Positions 1 to 6,759 of a stretch of DNA of 10,379 nt are shown piece after piece (positions within the stretch are counted from its first letter, which is position 1; each line of letters opens with the position of its first letter). The translations under genes and the position numbers were made by a program. The notes beneath the pieces were generated by a model. The model was not told where the DNA came from. It saw nothing but the letters and a program-made list of their open reading frames with translations, and searched no databases. The DNA comes from an uncultured Clostridium sp. (GTDB lineage Bacteria; Bacillota; Clostridia; Lachnospirales; Lachnospiraceae), in the NCBI GenBank assembly GCA_900551225.1, contig URUZ01000186.1, positions 1 to 10,379 of the forward strand. Reading direction: 5' to 3'.

Positions 1-77
1 ATGGCATATAGTGGAGTTATGCAATAATGCAAAATGTTCAAAACTTCAAGAGTAAGTTGAAATGGAGGTGCAGAGAA
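1..77 (+). other. leader upstream of the first operon gene
   Basis: This short stretch precedes the first clear gene. One frame is open from the window edge to a TAA at 25-27 and reads only eight residues, so it could be the tail of an upstream gene or nothing. No -10/-35 promoter, riboswitch-like fold or terminator can be recognised. The operon promoter may therefore lie outside the window. The only clear element is the ribosome binding site just before position 78. Confidence 0.4.
64..68 (+). promoter_or_regulatory. ribosome binding site fixing the start of the UxuA-like gene
   Basis: A GGAGG core lies nine bases before the ATG at 78. The in-frame ATG at 27 has no such site and would add 17 residues of low-complexity, non-family sequence. 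The site therefore supports the start at 78. Confidence 0.8.
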
Positions 78-1058
78 ATGAAGCTTGGATTTGCATTTTT
101 TAATCCGAAACACGAAATTTTACAGCATCATGCTCAGCAGCTGGGGGTACGTTATGCTGTGACCAGTGCCGGATGGGCGGGTGGATTTTCCCCCTACATC
201 CATGAATGGGACTACATGCCGCTCTTAAAAACCAAACTTTCCATGGAGAGCTTCGGGCTGGATTTTTCGGTTGTGGAAGGTGTTGGATTTCTGGATGATG
301 TGAAGCTGGGATTAGAGGGACGCGATGAGGCGATTGAACACTTCATCCTGCTGTTAAAGAATATGTCCGCCCTGGGGATAAAGACGGTTTGCTACAACTG
401 GATGCCTGTGTGGGGGTGGTTTCGGACAAATACAAATATTGCGCTGGAAGGGGATGCCACGGTCACCGGTTTTGACAACGATTTGATTCCGGCCCGGCCC
501 ATAACGGAGCTGGGCTGCATTTCCCAGGACTGCCTGTGGAGCAATCTGGAATACTTTCTCAAGAAGGTGGTTCCCTGGGCCGAACAATACGGCGTGCAGT
601 TAGCGCTGCATCCCGATGATCCGCCTGTAGACAATATCGGCGGAATAGAACGGATTCTGACCAGCGCCGCGGCGATGCAGAGAGCAATAGACCTTGCGCC
701 CAGCGAATACAACGGAATCACCCTCTGCCAGGGCTCCTTTGCCGCAATGGGAGAAAACGTGATTGATTCCATCCGGCATTTCGGGCGGCAGAAGAAAATA
801 TTTTTTGCACATTTCAGAGACTTGACCGGCTGTCCCGGACATTTTCAGGAGGCGTTCCACCACAACGGCCAAACGGACATGTATGGGGCAATGAAGGCTT
901 ATTATGAGACCGGATTCGACGGGGTCGTGCGCCCGGACCATGTGCCGACCATGTACTTAGATACAGTCGGGGAGCAGGGCTACGGCACCAATGGAAACTT
1001 GTTTGCCACAGGCTATATGATGGGGCTTATGGAAGCGGTTGAAAAGGAAATGAATTAA
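78..1058 (+). CDS. UxuA-like mannonate dehydratase family protein (TIM-barrel sugar-acid dehydratase)
   Basis: Predicted cytosolic metal-dependent lyase of 326 residues. UxuA converts D-mannonate to 2-keto-3-deoxygluconate in hexuronate breakdown. Family hallmarks are visible along the chain: VCYNWMPVWGWFRT near residue 115, the HPDDPP motif (His178), the LCQGSF motif (Cys217), AHFRD (His245) and VRPDH (Asp287, His288). His178, Cys217, His245 and Asp287 match in order and spacing the metal ligands known for the family. The protein is shorter than usual UxuA (roughly 350-395 residues), and the stretch after HPDDPP (VDNIGGIERI) differs from the usual WPIFGLPRI. The true substrate may therefore be another aldonate, or the reaction may be an isomerisation. 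It starts an apparent operon with a sugar ABC importer; the next gene begins 19 bases later. The fold and family are well supported, the substrate is not. Confidence 0.85.
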   Translation: MKLGFAFFNPKHEILQHHAQQLGVRYAVTSAGWAGGFSPYIHEWDYMPLLKTKLSMESFGLDFSVVEGVGFLDDVKLGLEGRDEAIEHFILLLKNMSALGIKTVCYNWMPVWGWFRTNTNIALEGDATVTGFDNDLIPARPITELGCISQDCLWSNLEYFLKKVVPWAEQYGVQLALHPDDPPVDNIGGIERILTSAAAMQRAIDLAPSEYNGITLCQGSFAAMGENVIDSIRHFGRQKKIFFAHFRDLTGCPGHFQEAFHHNGQTDMYGAMKAYYETGFDGVVRPDHVPTMYLDTVGEQGYGTNGNLFATGYMMGLMEAVEKEMN

Positions 1059-1077
1059 AGCAGAAGGTGGGGATCAA

Positions 1078-1998
1078 GTGAAAAATGCAACACGCAAAGA
1101 AGTTATCAGCAAAGAAGCGCGCAAAAGGCAACTGAAGAGAGACTGGGAGGGTTACTTGTATATGCTTCCCTGGCTGCTGGGATTCTTGATCTTAACCGCC
1201 TGGCCCATGATCTACAGCTTTTATTTATCTTTTACAGATTATTCGATGTTCAAGGCGCCGGAGTGGGTTGGCCTGAAAAATTATATCAAGATGTTTACAA
1301 GGGACCGCGGCTTTACAAAAGCGCTGTTCACCACATTCCGTTTCGTGCTGATGGCCGTGCCGCTTAAGCTGGTCTTCGCATTGTTTGTGGCAACCCGGCT
1401 GAACAAGGGCGTGAGAGGGATGAACCTGTACAGAACCTTCATCTATCTGCCATCCCTGTTGGGCGGCTCAGTAGCCGTGGCAGTCCTGTGGAGAAATATC
1501 TTCGGCACTGACGGATATATCAATACGGTTTTAGGAATTTTCGGCATTGAATCCATAAAATGGCTGACCAGTCCCAAGTACGCATTGATGACCATCGTTT
1601 TACTGAATGTGTGGCAGTTCGGGTCCAGCATGATTATCTTCCTGGCAGGTCTGAAGGCCATACCCAACAGCCTGTATGAAGCGGCCAGCATGGACGGCGC
1701 CGGAGCGCTGCGCAAGTTTTTCAACATTACGCTGCCCATGATTTCACCGGTAATCTTCTTCAATTTGATCTACGGATTAATCGGAGCCTTCCAGCAGTTT
1801 AACTCCGCATTCCTGATTACAAAGGGCGGACCGGCGAATGCCACCTATTTGTACGCGCTGATGCTCTATGAGAAGGCATTTACCTCCTATCAGATGGGGT
1901 ATGCGGCCGGAATGGCGTGGATACTGCTTGGAATCGTGGGCTGTTTTACAGCGGTTATGTTTATCGGTCAGAAATTCTGGGTGTTTTATGAAAATTAG
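1078..1998 (+). CDS. carbohydrate ABC transporter permease, MalF/UgpA type
   Basis: Integral membrane subunit (306 residues) of a CUT1-type sugar importer. It begins with GTG at 1078, preceded by AAGGTGG at 1064-1070; no better ATG lies nearby. After a basic cytoplasmic N-terminus there are six hydrophobic segments, at about residues 27-52, 85-107, 120-141, 168-190, 222-246 and 276-298. The cytoplasmic EAA loop that docks the ATPase is clear: EAASMDGAG from residue 201, followed by ITLP at 217-220. The length is typical for the short MalF-like subunits of Gram-positive importers. It pairs with the permease encoded next, 17 bases downstream, and with the lipoprotein after that. The transported sugar cannot be deduced; the enzymes around it point to a sugar acid or a related glycoside. 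Confidence 0.93.
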   Translation: MKNATRKEVISKEARKRQLKRDWEGYLYMLPWLLGFLILTAWPMIYSFYLSFTDYSMFKAPEWVGLKNYIKMFTRDRGFTKALFTTFRFVLMAVPLKLVFALFVATRLNKGVRGMNLYRTFIYLPSLLGGSVAVAVLWRNIFGTDGYINTVLGIFGIESIKWLTSPKYALMTIVLLNVWQFGSSMIIFLAGLKAIPNSLYEAASMDGAGALRKFFNITLPMISPVIFFNLIYGLIGAFQQFNSAFLITKGGPANATYLYALMLYEKAFTSYQMGYAAGMAWILLGIVGCFTAVMFIGQKFWVFYEN

Positions 1999-2015
1999 AG
2001 AGGAGGATTTTTGCA

Positions 2016-2867
2016 TTGAAGAACAGAGATTTAGTAAGAAAACGGCGTAAAAGCCATTGGATCAAGCATATAGATCTGATTCTCCTCTCATTGATTATGG
2101 TATTCCCCATTTTCTGGTGGTTTTTTGCTACCTTTAAGCCGTTAAGTGAGCTGGGGTCCAGAAATATTCTGCCGGTCAAATGGACGTTGAGCAATTACAT
2201 AAACGGATGGCAGATGACCAACAATCTGACCTTCGGAAGGCTGTTTCTGAATACGCTGTTCATTGTGGCCATCAATGTGATCGGGGCTGTGGCCTCCGGA
2301 AGCCTGGTGGCGTATGCCTTCGGCCGGTTGGATTTTAAGTTTAAAAACTTCTGGTTTTCCATTGTTATGATGACCCTCATGCTGCCCTCCCAGGTAACTG
2401 TTGTCTCCCAGTATATTATGTACAACAAGCTGAAGCTGGTCAACACGTATGTACCGCTGATACTGCCGTACTGCCTGGGCGGAGGGGCCTTCTTCATATT
2501 CCTGCTTGTCCAGTTCATCCGTGGAATTCCCAAGGAGCTGGACGAGTCCGCAAAATGTGACGGAGCCTCCACCTTTTGTATCTATTTACATATTATAATG
2601 CCCCTGCTGAAGGCGCCGCTGACTACCGTTGCTATTTACGCGTTTATTTGGAGCTGGGACGATTTCTATTCCCAGATGCTCTATTTGAGCACGCCGGCTA
2701 AATTCACAGTGGGACTGGGTCTTCGTATGCTGGTTGACCAGTGGGAGATCAAATGGGGAGAACTGTTTGCCATGTCGCTGCTTTCGATTCTGCCCTCGCT
2801 GATCCTTTTCTTCACAAGGCAGAAGGATTTCATAGAGGGTGTGGCAGCTTCCGGCATTAAAGGTTAA
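2016..2867 (+). CDS. carbohydrate ABC transporter permease, MalG type
   Basis: Second membrane subunit (283 residues) of the importer. The start is TTG at 2016, nine bases after a strong AGGAGG at 2001-2006; no in-frame ATG lies close to this site. Hydrophobic segments lie at about residues 20-41, 78-103, 110-132, 143-167, 198-218 and 250-267. The EAA loop reads ELDESAKCDGAS (Asp176 to Ser185) followed by IIMP. The C-terminus IEGVAASGIKG is the usual MalG-type ending. It forms the permease heterodimer with the preceding gene product. Both permeases use non-ATG starts while the binding protein has ATG with a long ribosome binding site. This would fit the usual excess of binding protein over membrane subunits, an inference not tested here. 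Confidence 0.93.
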   Translation: MKNRDLVRKRRKSHWIKHIDLILLSLIMVFPIFWWFFATFKPLSELGSRNILPVKWTLSNYINGWQMTNNLTFGRLFLNTLFIVAINVIGAVASGSLVAYAFGRLDFKFKNFWFSIVMMTLMLPSQVTVVSQYIMYNKLKLVNTYVPLILPYCLGGGAFFIFLLVQFIRGIPKELDESAKCDGASTFCIYLHIIMPLLKAPLTTVAIYAFIWSWDDFYSQMLYLSTPAKFTVGLGLRMLVDQWEIKWGELFAMSLLSILPSLILFFTRQKDFIEGVAASGIKG

Positions 2868-2883
2868 AACAAAACACATTTTA

Positions 2884-2892
2884 AAAAGGAGG
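2884..2892 (+). promoter_or_regulatory. strong ribosome binding site of the solute-binding lipoprotein
   Basis: AAAAGGAGG ends six bases before the ATG at 2899. It decides against the upstream in-frame ATG at 2839, which lies inside the permease gene and would place 20 residues ahead of a perfect lipoprotein signal peptide. Confidence 0.85.
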
Positions 2893-2898
2893 ATTTTT

Positions 2899-4233
2899 AT
2901 GAGAAAAAACAAGTTAGCTGCGGCCGTTCTGTTTACTGTGATGCTGGCAATGGCGGGCTGCTCCGGCGGGGATACCGGGCAGACGCAGCAGGAAAGCCCT
3001 GCGGAGACGGCGAAAGACGCGCAGCCCTCCGGCAGCGGTTCGGCCTCGAACCTTTCTATATTCTGGTGGGGCTCCGACAACCGGCATGAGGCGACGCAGA
3101 AGGTGCTGGATCTCTACACTCAGAAAACAGGGACTGCCTTTGATGTGGAATTCACGGGGTGGGACGGATACTGGCAGAAGCTGCCGGTGTTGGCGGCCTC
3201 CAAGGAGGTACCTGATATTCTTCAGATGGATGCGGCCTACATCGAGCAGTACGTCAGCAACGGAACGCTGGCCGACCTTTCGCCCTATATTGATCTCGCG
3301 GAATTCGTGGGCGAGGATGAGGTGCAGAATTACCTGATCGACGGTAAGCTGTACGGGGTTCCGCTGAGCCGCAACGGCCAGGGCGTTGTCTACAGCAAAA
3401 CCAGATTAGCGGAGCTGGGCATTGAAGAACCGAAGAACGGCTGGACCTGGGAAGAGATGATCGCCTGGGGACGGGAAGCCAAGAAGAAATGTCCTGAGGG
3501 AGTATATCCCCTATGGAATATGTGCAACTGGTATCAGTATTACCAGGAATATGCACAATCCCACGGCGGAGAGAAGACGCTGGTTGGAAATCAATTTAAT
3601 TTTGACGACCAAACATACAAGGACTTTATGCAGCTTTATCTGGACCTGGTAGAGGAAGGGGTCTGTCCTCCTCCTGAGGTTGTCATCTCCTTTGTCGAGT
3701 ATGATCCGATGAACGATTATTTCCTCAACGGAAAAGTGCTGACCCGCAGTATCTCCGTGGGCTCTGTTATGACCATCGGGAAAATGCTGCCCGACGATGA
3801 ACTGGGCGGCGTGTGTCTGCCTCAGGGCGAGGGTGGTTCCGGATGGGTGCAGTCCACGATCTTCCTCTCAGTCGGCGCCCAGTCTGAACACATCCAGGAA
3901 TCGGCTGATTTTATCAAATGGTTCCTCTCCGATATGGAGGCAGGAAAGATCCTTAAGACGACCCGCGGACTGCCGCTTACCGATGAGGTATATGAAGCCA
4001 TTGAGCCGGATCTGGACTCCTTTGAAAAGCTGAATATGATGCTGTACAACATCATTACCGAGGACGTCGTGAGGCCTACCCCATACTGGAGTGACGTTCC
4101 CCCCGCATTCTCCACCTGGAATATCGAATTCAAATCCACAGGAGAGGCGGTTATGCTGGGTGATATGACCGTGGAAGAGGGAGCGGAATACCTGAAAACC
4201 CTGGGAGAGGAAGCTGCCGCCGACGCAAAGTAG
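2899..4233 (+). CDS. extracellular solute-binding lipoprotein of a carbohydrate ABC importer (SBP family 1)
   Basis: Substrate-capturing component (444 residues) of the importer, lipid-anchored on the outer face of the membrane. The signal peptide has a basic start (MRKNK), a hydrophobic core and the lipobox MAGC with Cys21 as the lipidated residue. A Gly/Ser/Gln-rich tether follows to about residue 50. The mature domain starts with SIFWWGSDNRHEATQKVLDLY, the usual opening of CUT1 sugar-binding proteins. It continues with EVPDILQMDAAY and LYGVPL motifs, then the late AGKILKTTRGLP region typical of the family. Aromatic residues are abundant in the FWWG, TGWDGYWQ and NMCNWYQYYQ segments, as expected for stacking on sugar rings. 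No ATPase gene is found in the window, so the importer probably uses a shared MsmX-type ATPase encoded elsewhere. The substrate is unknown. Confidence 0.93.
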   Translation: MRKNKLAAAVLFTVMLAMAGCSGGDTGQTQQESPAETAKDAQPSGSGSASNLSIFWWGSDNRHEATQKVLDLYTQKTGTAFDVEFTGWDGYWQKLPVLAASKEVPDILQMDAAYIEQYVSNGTLADLSPYIDLAEFVGEDEVQNYLIDGKLYGVPLSRNGQGVVYSKTRLAELGIEEPKNGWTWEEMIAWGREAKKKCPEGVYPLWNMCNWYQYYQEYAQSHGGEKTLVGNQFNFDDQTYKDFMQLYLDLVEEGVCPPPEVVISFVEYDPMNDYFLNGKVLTRSISVGSVMTIGKMLPDDELGGVCLPQGEGGSGWVQSTIFLSVGAQSEHIQESADFIKWFLSDMEAGKILKTTRGLPLTDEVYEAIEPDLDSFEKLNMMLYNIITEDVVRPTPYWSDVPPAFSTWNIEFKSTGEAVMLGDMTVEEGAEYLKTLGEEAAADAK

Positions 4234-4244
4234 AAGGAGACGGG

Positions 4245-5003
4245 ATGGATGGACTAAATTTGTCGGGAAAGACTGCCCTGGTGACTGGTTCCACATCCGG
4301 AATCGGCCGTGGGATCGCTCTGGAGCTGGCCCGGCGCGGAGCTTATGTCCTTGTGACAGGGCGCAGAAGCGAGCGTATCCAGGAGACGGTGGAGATGATA
4401 CGGGATCTTGGCGGAGAGGCGGACGGATGTCCCATGGATGTGGCCGACAAGGATGGGATCTCTCAGTTTTTTGATACCTTTGTCAAGGATAAAGGGATTG
4501 ATATTTTTGTTAACAATGCAGGGATTACGACGGTAAAGGATTTCCTGGATAATGCGTCCGACGAAATCGAATCCATATGCAGGACAAATCTGCTGGGGGC
4601 GGTATACTGCACCCAGCAGGCCGCCAGGCTGATGACCGCCCAGAAGAGGGGCGGAAGCATCATCATGATTACCTCCTGCAACGCCTATGCCCCTCTGCCC
4701 AAACAATCGTTTTACTCAGCCATCAAGTGCGCGCTGGAGGGCTTGGTCAAAGGCATCGCCTGGGAACTGGCGCCTTACCGGATTCGTGTCAATGCAGTTG
4801 CACCGGGCGCGGTGGTGTCGGAATTAACAGGGATCAAAACAGAGGAGGAACAGATAGCCGCCGGAATAGGAATCCCCATTCCCAGAATGGGGCAGCCGGA
4901 AGAGATCGGTAAAGCAGTCTGTTTTCTGGCCTCGGAGGATGCTTCGTACATAACGGGCGCTTCTTTGCTGGTAGACGGAGGGATTATCCTTCGCAACGCA
5001 TAA
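4245..5003 (+). CDS. SDR family oxidoreductase with intact active site (first of three)
   Basis: Classical short-chain dehydrogenase/reductase of 252 residues, a cytosolic NAD(P)-dependent enzyme acting on an alcohol/ketone pair. The cofactor motif TGSTSGIG spans residues 14-21, NNAG 90-93, and the catalytic tetrad is Asn115, Ser144, Tyr157 and Lys161 (YSAIK). The C-terminal ITGASLLVDGG at 236-246 is the normal family ending. Arg40-Arg41 at the end of the second strand suggests a preference for NADP(H), though this is only a rule of thumb. The start ATG at 4245 follows AAGGAGA at 4234-4240. The gene begins 11 bases after the binding-protein stop. Relatives in sugar-acid operons include gluconate 5-dehydrogenase-like and 3-ketoacyl-ACP reductase-like SDRs; here a keto-sugar-acid or polyol substrate is likely, but the exact one cannot be named. 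Confidence 0.92.
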   Translation: MDGLNLSGKTALVTGSTSGIGRGIALELARRGAYVLVTGRRSERIQETVEMIRDLGGEADGCPMDVADKDGISQFFDTFVKDKGIDIFVNNAGITTVKDFLDNASDEIESICRTNLLGAVYCTQQAARLMTAQKRGGSIIMITSCNAYAPLPKQSFYSAIKCALEGLVKGIAWELAPYRIRVNAVAPGAVVSELTGIKTEEEQIAAGIGIPIPRMGQPEEIGKAVCFLASEDASYITGASLLVDGGIILRNA

Positions 5004-5024
5004 TAAAAAAGAGAGGGGAAAAGT

Positions 5025-5957
5025 ATGAGATTTAACAGGAAAGAGGATATCGAGTTTCTCACAAAGGATTGGCAGGGAGAGCGGTTTGAGGACGGCCGCC
5101 CGAAGGTCAGCGACCAGCTTCTGGACCGTTTAAAGGAAGTGACCACAGAGGAGGCCGTGATGGCCCTGATCCACAAGGGCTATATGCATCAGTTTGAGGG
5201 CGATATGTATAGAAGCAACCAGGACAAGGAAAGAGGCCGTCTGATCGGGCGGGCGGTGACGGCTGTCATGGTCCCCACAAGACCCGATGTACATCATAAT
5301 TTACTGGAGGAAGGCCGAAACGCAGAGGGGAAACGGGGCTTTTTCAATCAGTGGGTCATCGAAACCCTGGTGAAGCGGGACGTGATTGTGGTTGATATGT
5401 TTGACCAGATCTTGTTTGGTACCTATGTGGGAGGCAACCTCTCCACTGCGATTAAGACCAGGACGGAGACGGGAGGCGCCGTGATCTGGGGCGGAATCCG
5501 TGATCTGGAACAAATTGTGGAGATGGAGGATTTCCAGGTGTATTACCGCGGGGTTGATCCCACGCCCATAGGCGATGCCATGATGAGCGGAATGAATATC
5601 CCAGCGCGGATCGGCCACGCGGTGTGCCTGCCGGGCGATATCGTACACGGATCAATCACCGGAATCACGTTTATCCCGGCCCATCTGGCAGAGTATGTGG
5701 CAGCTTCGGCGGAAAAGTCCCACGTAAAGGACATATTCGGCTTTGAACGGTTAAAGCAGGGCGTGTATACTTCCGCGCAGATTGACAATGCCTGGACCAT
5801 GGAAATGATGGATGATTTCCTGGGCTGGTATGAGTCGGCCGAGGAGGCGAAAAAATACCGGGAATACGGCCTGGATTGGACGGAGGAGCTAGAGATAGCG
5901 AAAAATCCCGGAAGGCCCAAGCAGTCCGACGGCTTGGTAGACTATAAACTGCACTGA
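5025..5957 (+). CDS. long RraA / HMG-aldolase-like family protein
   Basis: Protein of 310 residues with the RraA-like swivelling-domain fold. The family includes the RNase E inhibitor RraA and class II pyruvate aldolases (4-hydroxy-4-methyl-2-oxoglutarate aldolase, oxaloacetate decarboxylase). Family signatures are G75-R-A-V-T-A-V, VIVVD near 120, GGNLSTAIKTR at 136-146 and GGIRDLEQI at 156-164, with Arg159-Asp160 as the expected catalytic pair. GVDPTPIG and the later PGDIVHGSITGITFIPAHLAE also fit. Compared with ordinary RraA (about 160-230 residues), it has a longer N-terminus and a helical, acidic C-terminal extension from about residue 230. The usual DG before the Arg-Asp pair is WGG here, and Asn138 sits 21 residues before Arg159. 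It could act as a retro-aldolase on a 2-keto-3-deoxy acid from the neighbouring dehydratases; this role is inferred. The start at 5025 follows GAGAGGGG. Confidence 0.82.
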   Translation: MRFNRKEDIEFLTKDWQGERFEDGRPKVSDQLLDRLKEVTTEEAVMALIHKGYMHQFEGDMYRSNQDKERGRLIGRAVTAVMVPTRPDVHHNLLEEGRNAEGKRGFFNQWVIETLVKRDVIVVDMFDQILFGTYVGGNLSTAIKTRTETGGAVIWGGIRDLEQIVEMEDFQVYYRGVDPTPIGDAMMSGMNIPARIGHAVCLPGDIVHGSITGITFIPAHLAEYVAASAEKSHVKDIFGFERLKQGVYTSAQIDNAWTMEMMDDFLGWYESAEEAKKYREYGLDWTEELEIAKNPGRPKQSDGLVDYKLH

Positions 5958-5964
5958 CCATATG

Positions 5965-5970
5965 AGAGGA
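5965..5970 (+). promoter_or_regulatory. ribosome binding site fixing the start of the degenerate SDR gene
   Basis: AGAGGA lies nine bases before the ATG at 5980. The in-frame ATG at 5962 has only the tail of the previous gene upstream and no recognisable site, so the protein most likely starts at 5980. Confidence 0.7.
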
Positions 5971-5979
5971 ACGGACAGA

Positions 5980-6759
5980 ATGGATCATCATCGTCAAAAG
6001 ACAGCGGTTATTACGGATATCACAACGGAGATCGGAAGGGACGCCGCAATTATGCTGGCGGAAAAAGGGTATCAGTTAACGCTCTGCATCCCCAAGGGGA
6101 AACGCGTTGAGACGGAAACCCAGTTTCTGGAATTGTACTGCGTCAATGCGGCTGAGGAGGTTGATTTTACAGATGAGGCCGATGTACTGCGCCTGTTCCA
6201 AAAGCTTCCGTCCGTCCAGGTGCTTTTCTATAATCATCTGCCGGACATCACCCGCAGGCGGGTAAGCCGGATCTCCCAGGAGGAGTTCGACCATTTTGTG
6301 GAGGAGGATATTACTTCTGTGTTCACAACCGCGAAGGTGTTTGGAACCCACATGACGGGCGGCAGCCTGATTTTTCTGGGGTCCGTCCACTCGGATAAAC
6401 CGAATGTGACGGCGCCTCTTTACAGCATGTATATGGGCGCTCTGAAAAACATGGTCCGGGAAGCGGCCGTCAGCTTCGGAACCAGAAAAAACCGCTGTAA
6501 TTTCATCGAGTTGGGGGCCATGGGAGGGGAGGACCAGCTGTTCCATAATGATATTTCCCATTTTTATGATGGGTACTCCGTTAAAATCCCGGACGGGCAT
6601 ATCCCCACATCACAGGATATTTCTCAAATTGTATGGTTTCTGGCGGAGAATTCCGCCGCTGTCAACGGAGAATCCATCCGGGCGGACAGCGGACTGGTTC
6701 TGGCTTATTTAGATAAGCTGGCCAATGCACGGGCTTATGAAAGGAAGCACTATGAATGA
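5980..6759 (+). CDS. SDR-fold protein with degenerate cofactor and catalytic motifs (probable pseudoenzyme)
   Basis: Protein of 259 residues that aligns along its length with the two neighbouring SDRs but lacks most of their functional residues. The glycine-rich TGxxxGIG motif reads TDITTEIG at 12-19, NNAG has become Tyr84-Asn-His-Leu, and the catalytic Asn is Asp110. The active-site segment reads YSMYMGALK from Tyr148, where the next SDR has YSMTKGAIK, so the essential Lys is Met152. Ser135 (GSVHS) and Tyr148 remain. The reading frame is uninterrupted, so this is not simple decay by frameshift. It cannot be expected to catalyse normal SDR chemistry. It may be a structural or regulatory partner of the active SDR encoded immediately after it, whose start codon overlaps this gene's stop. 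An alternative is binding a different ligand. The fold assignment is good; the role is unknown. Confidence 0.82.
   Translation: MDHHRQKTAVITDITTEIGRDAAIMLAEKGYQLTLCIPKGKRVETETQFLELYCVNAAEEVDFTDEADVLRLFQKLPSVQVLFYNHLPDITRRRVSRISQEEFDHFVEEDITSVFTTAKVFGTHMTGGSLIFLGSVHSDKPNVTAPLYSMYMGALKNMVREAAVSFGTRKNRCNFIELGAMGGEDQLFHNDISHFYDGYSVKIPDGHIPTSQDISQIVWFLAENSAAVNGESIRADSGLVLAYLDKLANARAYERKHYE

Noticed and set aside
27..77. An earlier ATG start for the UxuA-like gene
   Set aside because: It has no ribosome binding site and adds residues unlike the family; GGAGG before 78 fits far better.
2839..2898. An earlier start for the solute-binding protein, overlapping the permease gene
   Set aside because: It would bury the signal peptide; the ATG at 2899 has a strong ribosome binding site and opens a perfect lipoprotein signal.
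2586..3080. Long - strand reading frame under the permease and binding-protein genes
   Set aside because: It spans two clearly coding + strand genes and an intergenic site, and shows no domain; it is a shadow frame.
6076..6600. 174-codon - strand frame opposite the degenerate SDR
   Set aside because: The + strand frame aligns with SDRs along its length, so the opposite frame is a by-product of codon composition.
5980..6759. Sequencing error or frameshift as the cause of the degenerate SDR motifs
   Set aside because: The frame is continuous and the altered motifs are spread along the chain with the surrounding fold intact; one base error could explain only the Met152 change.
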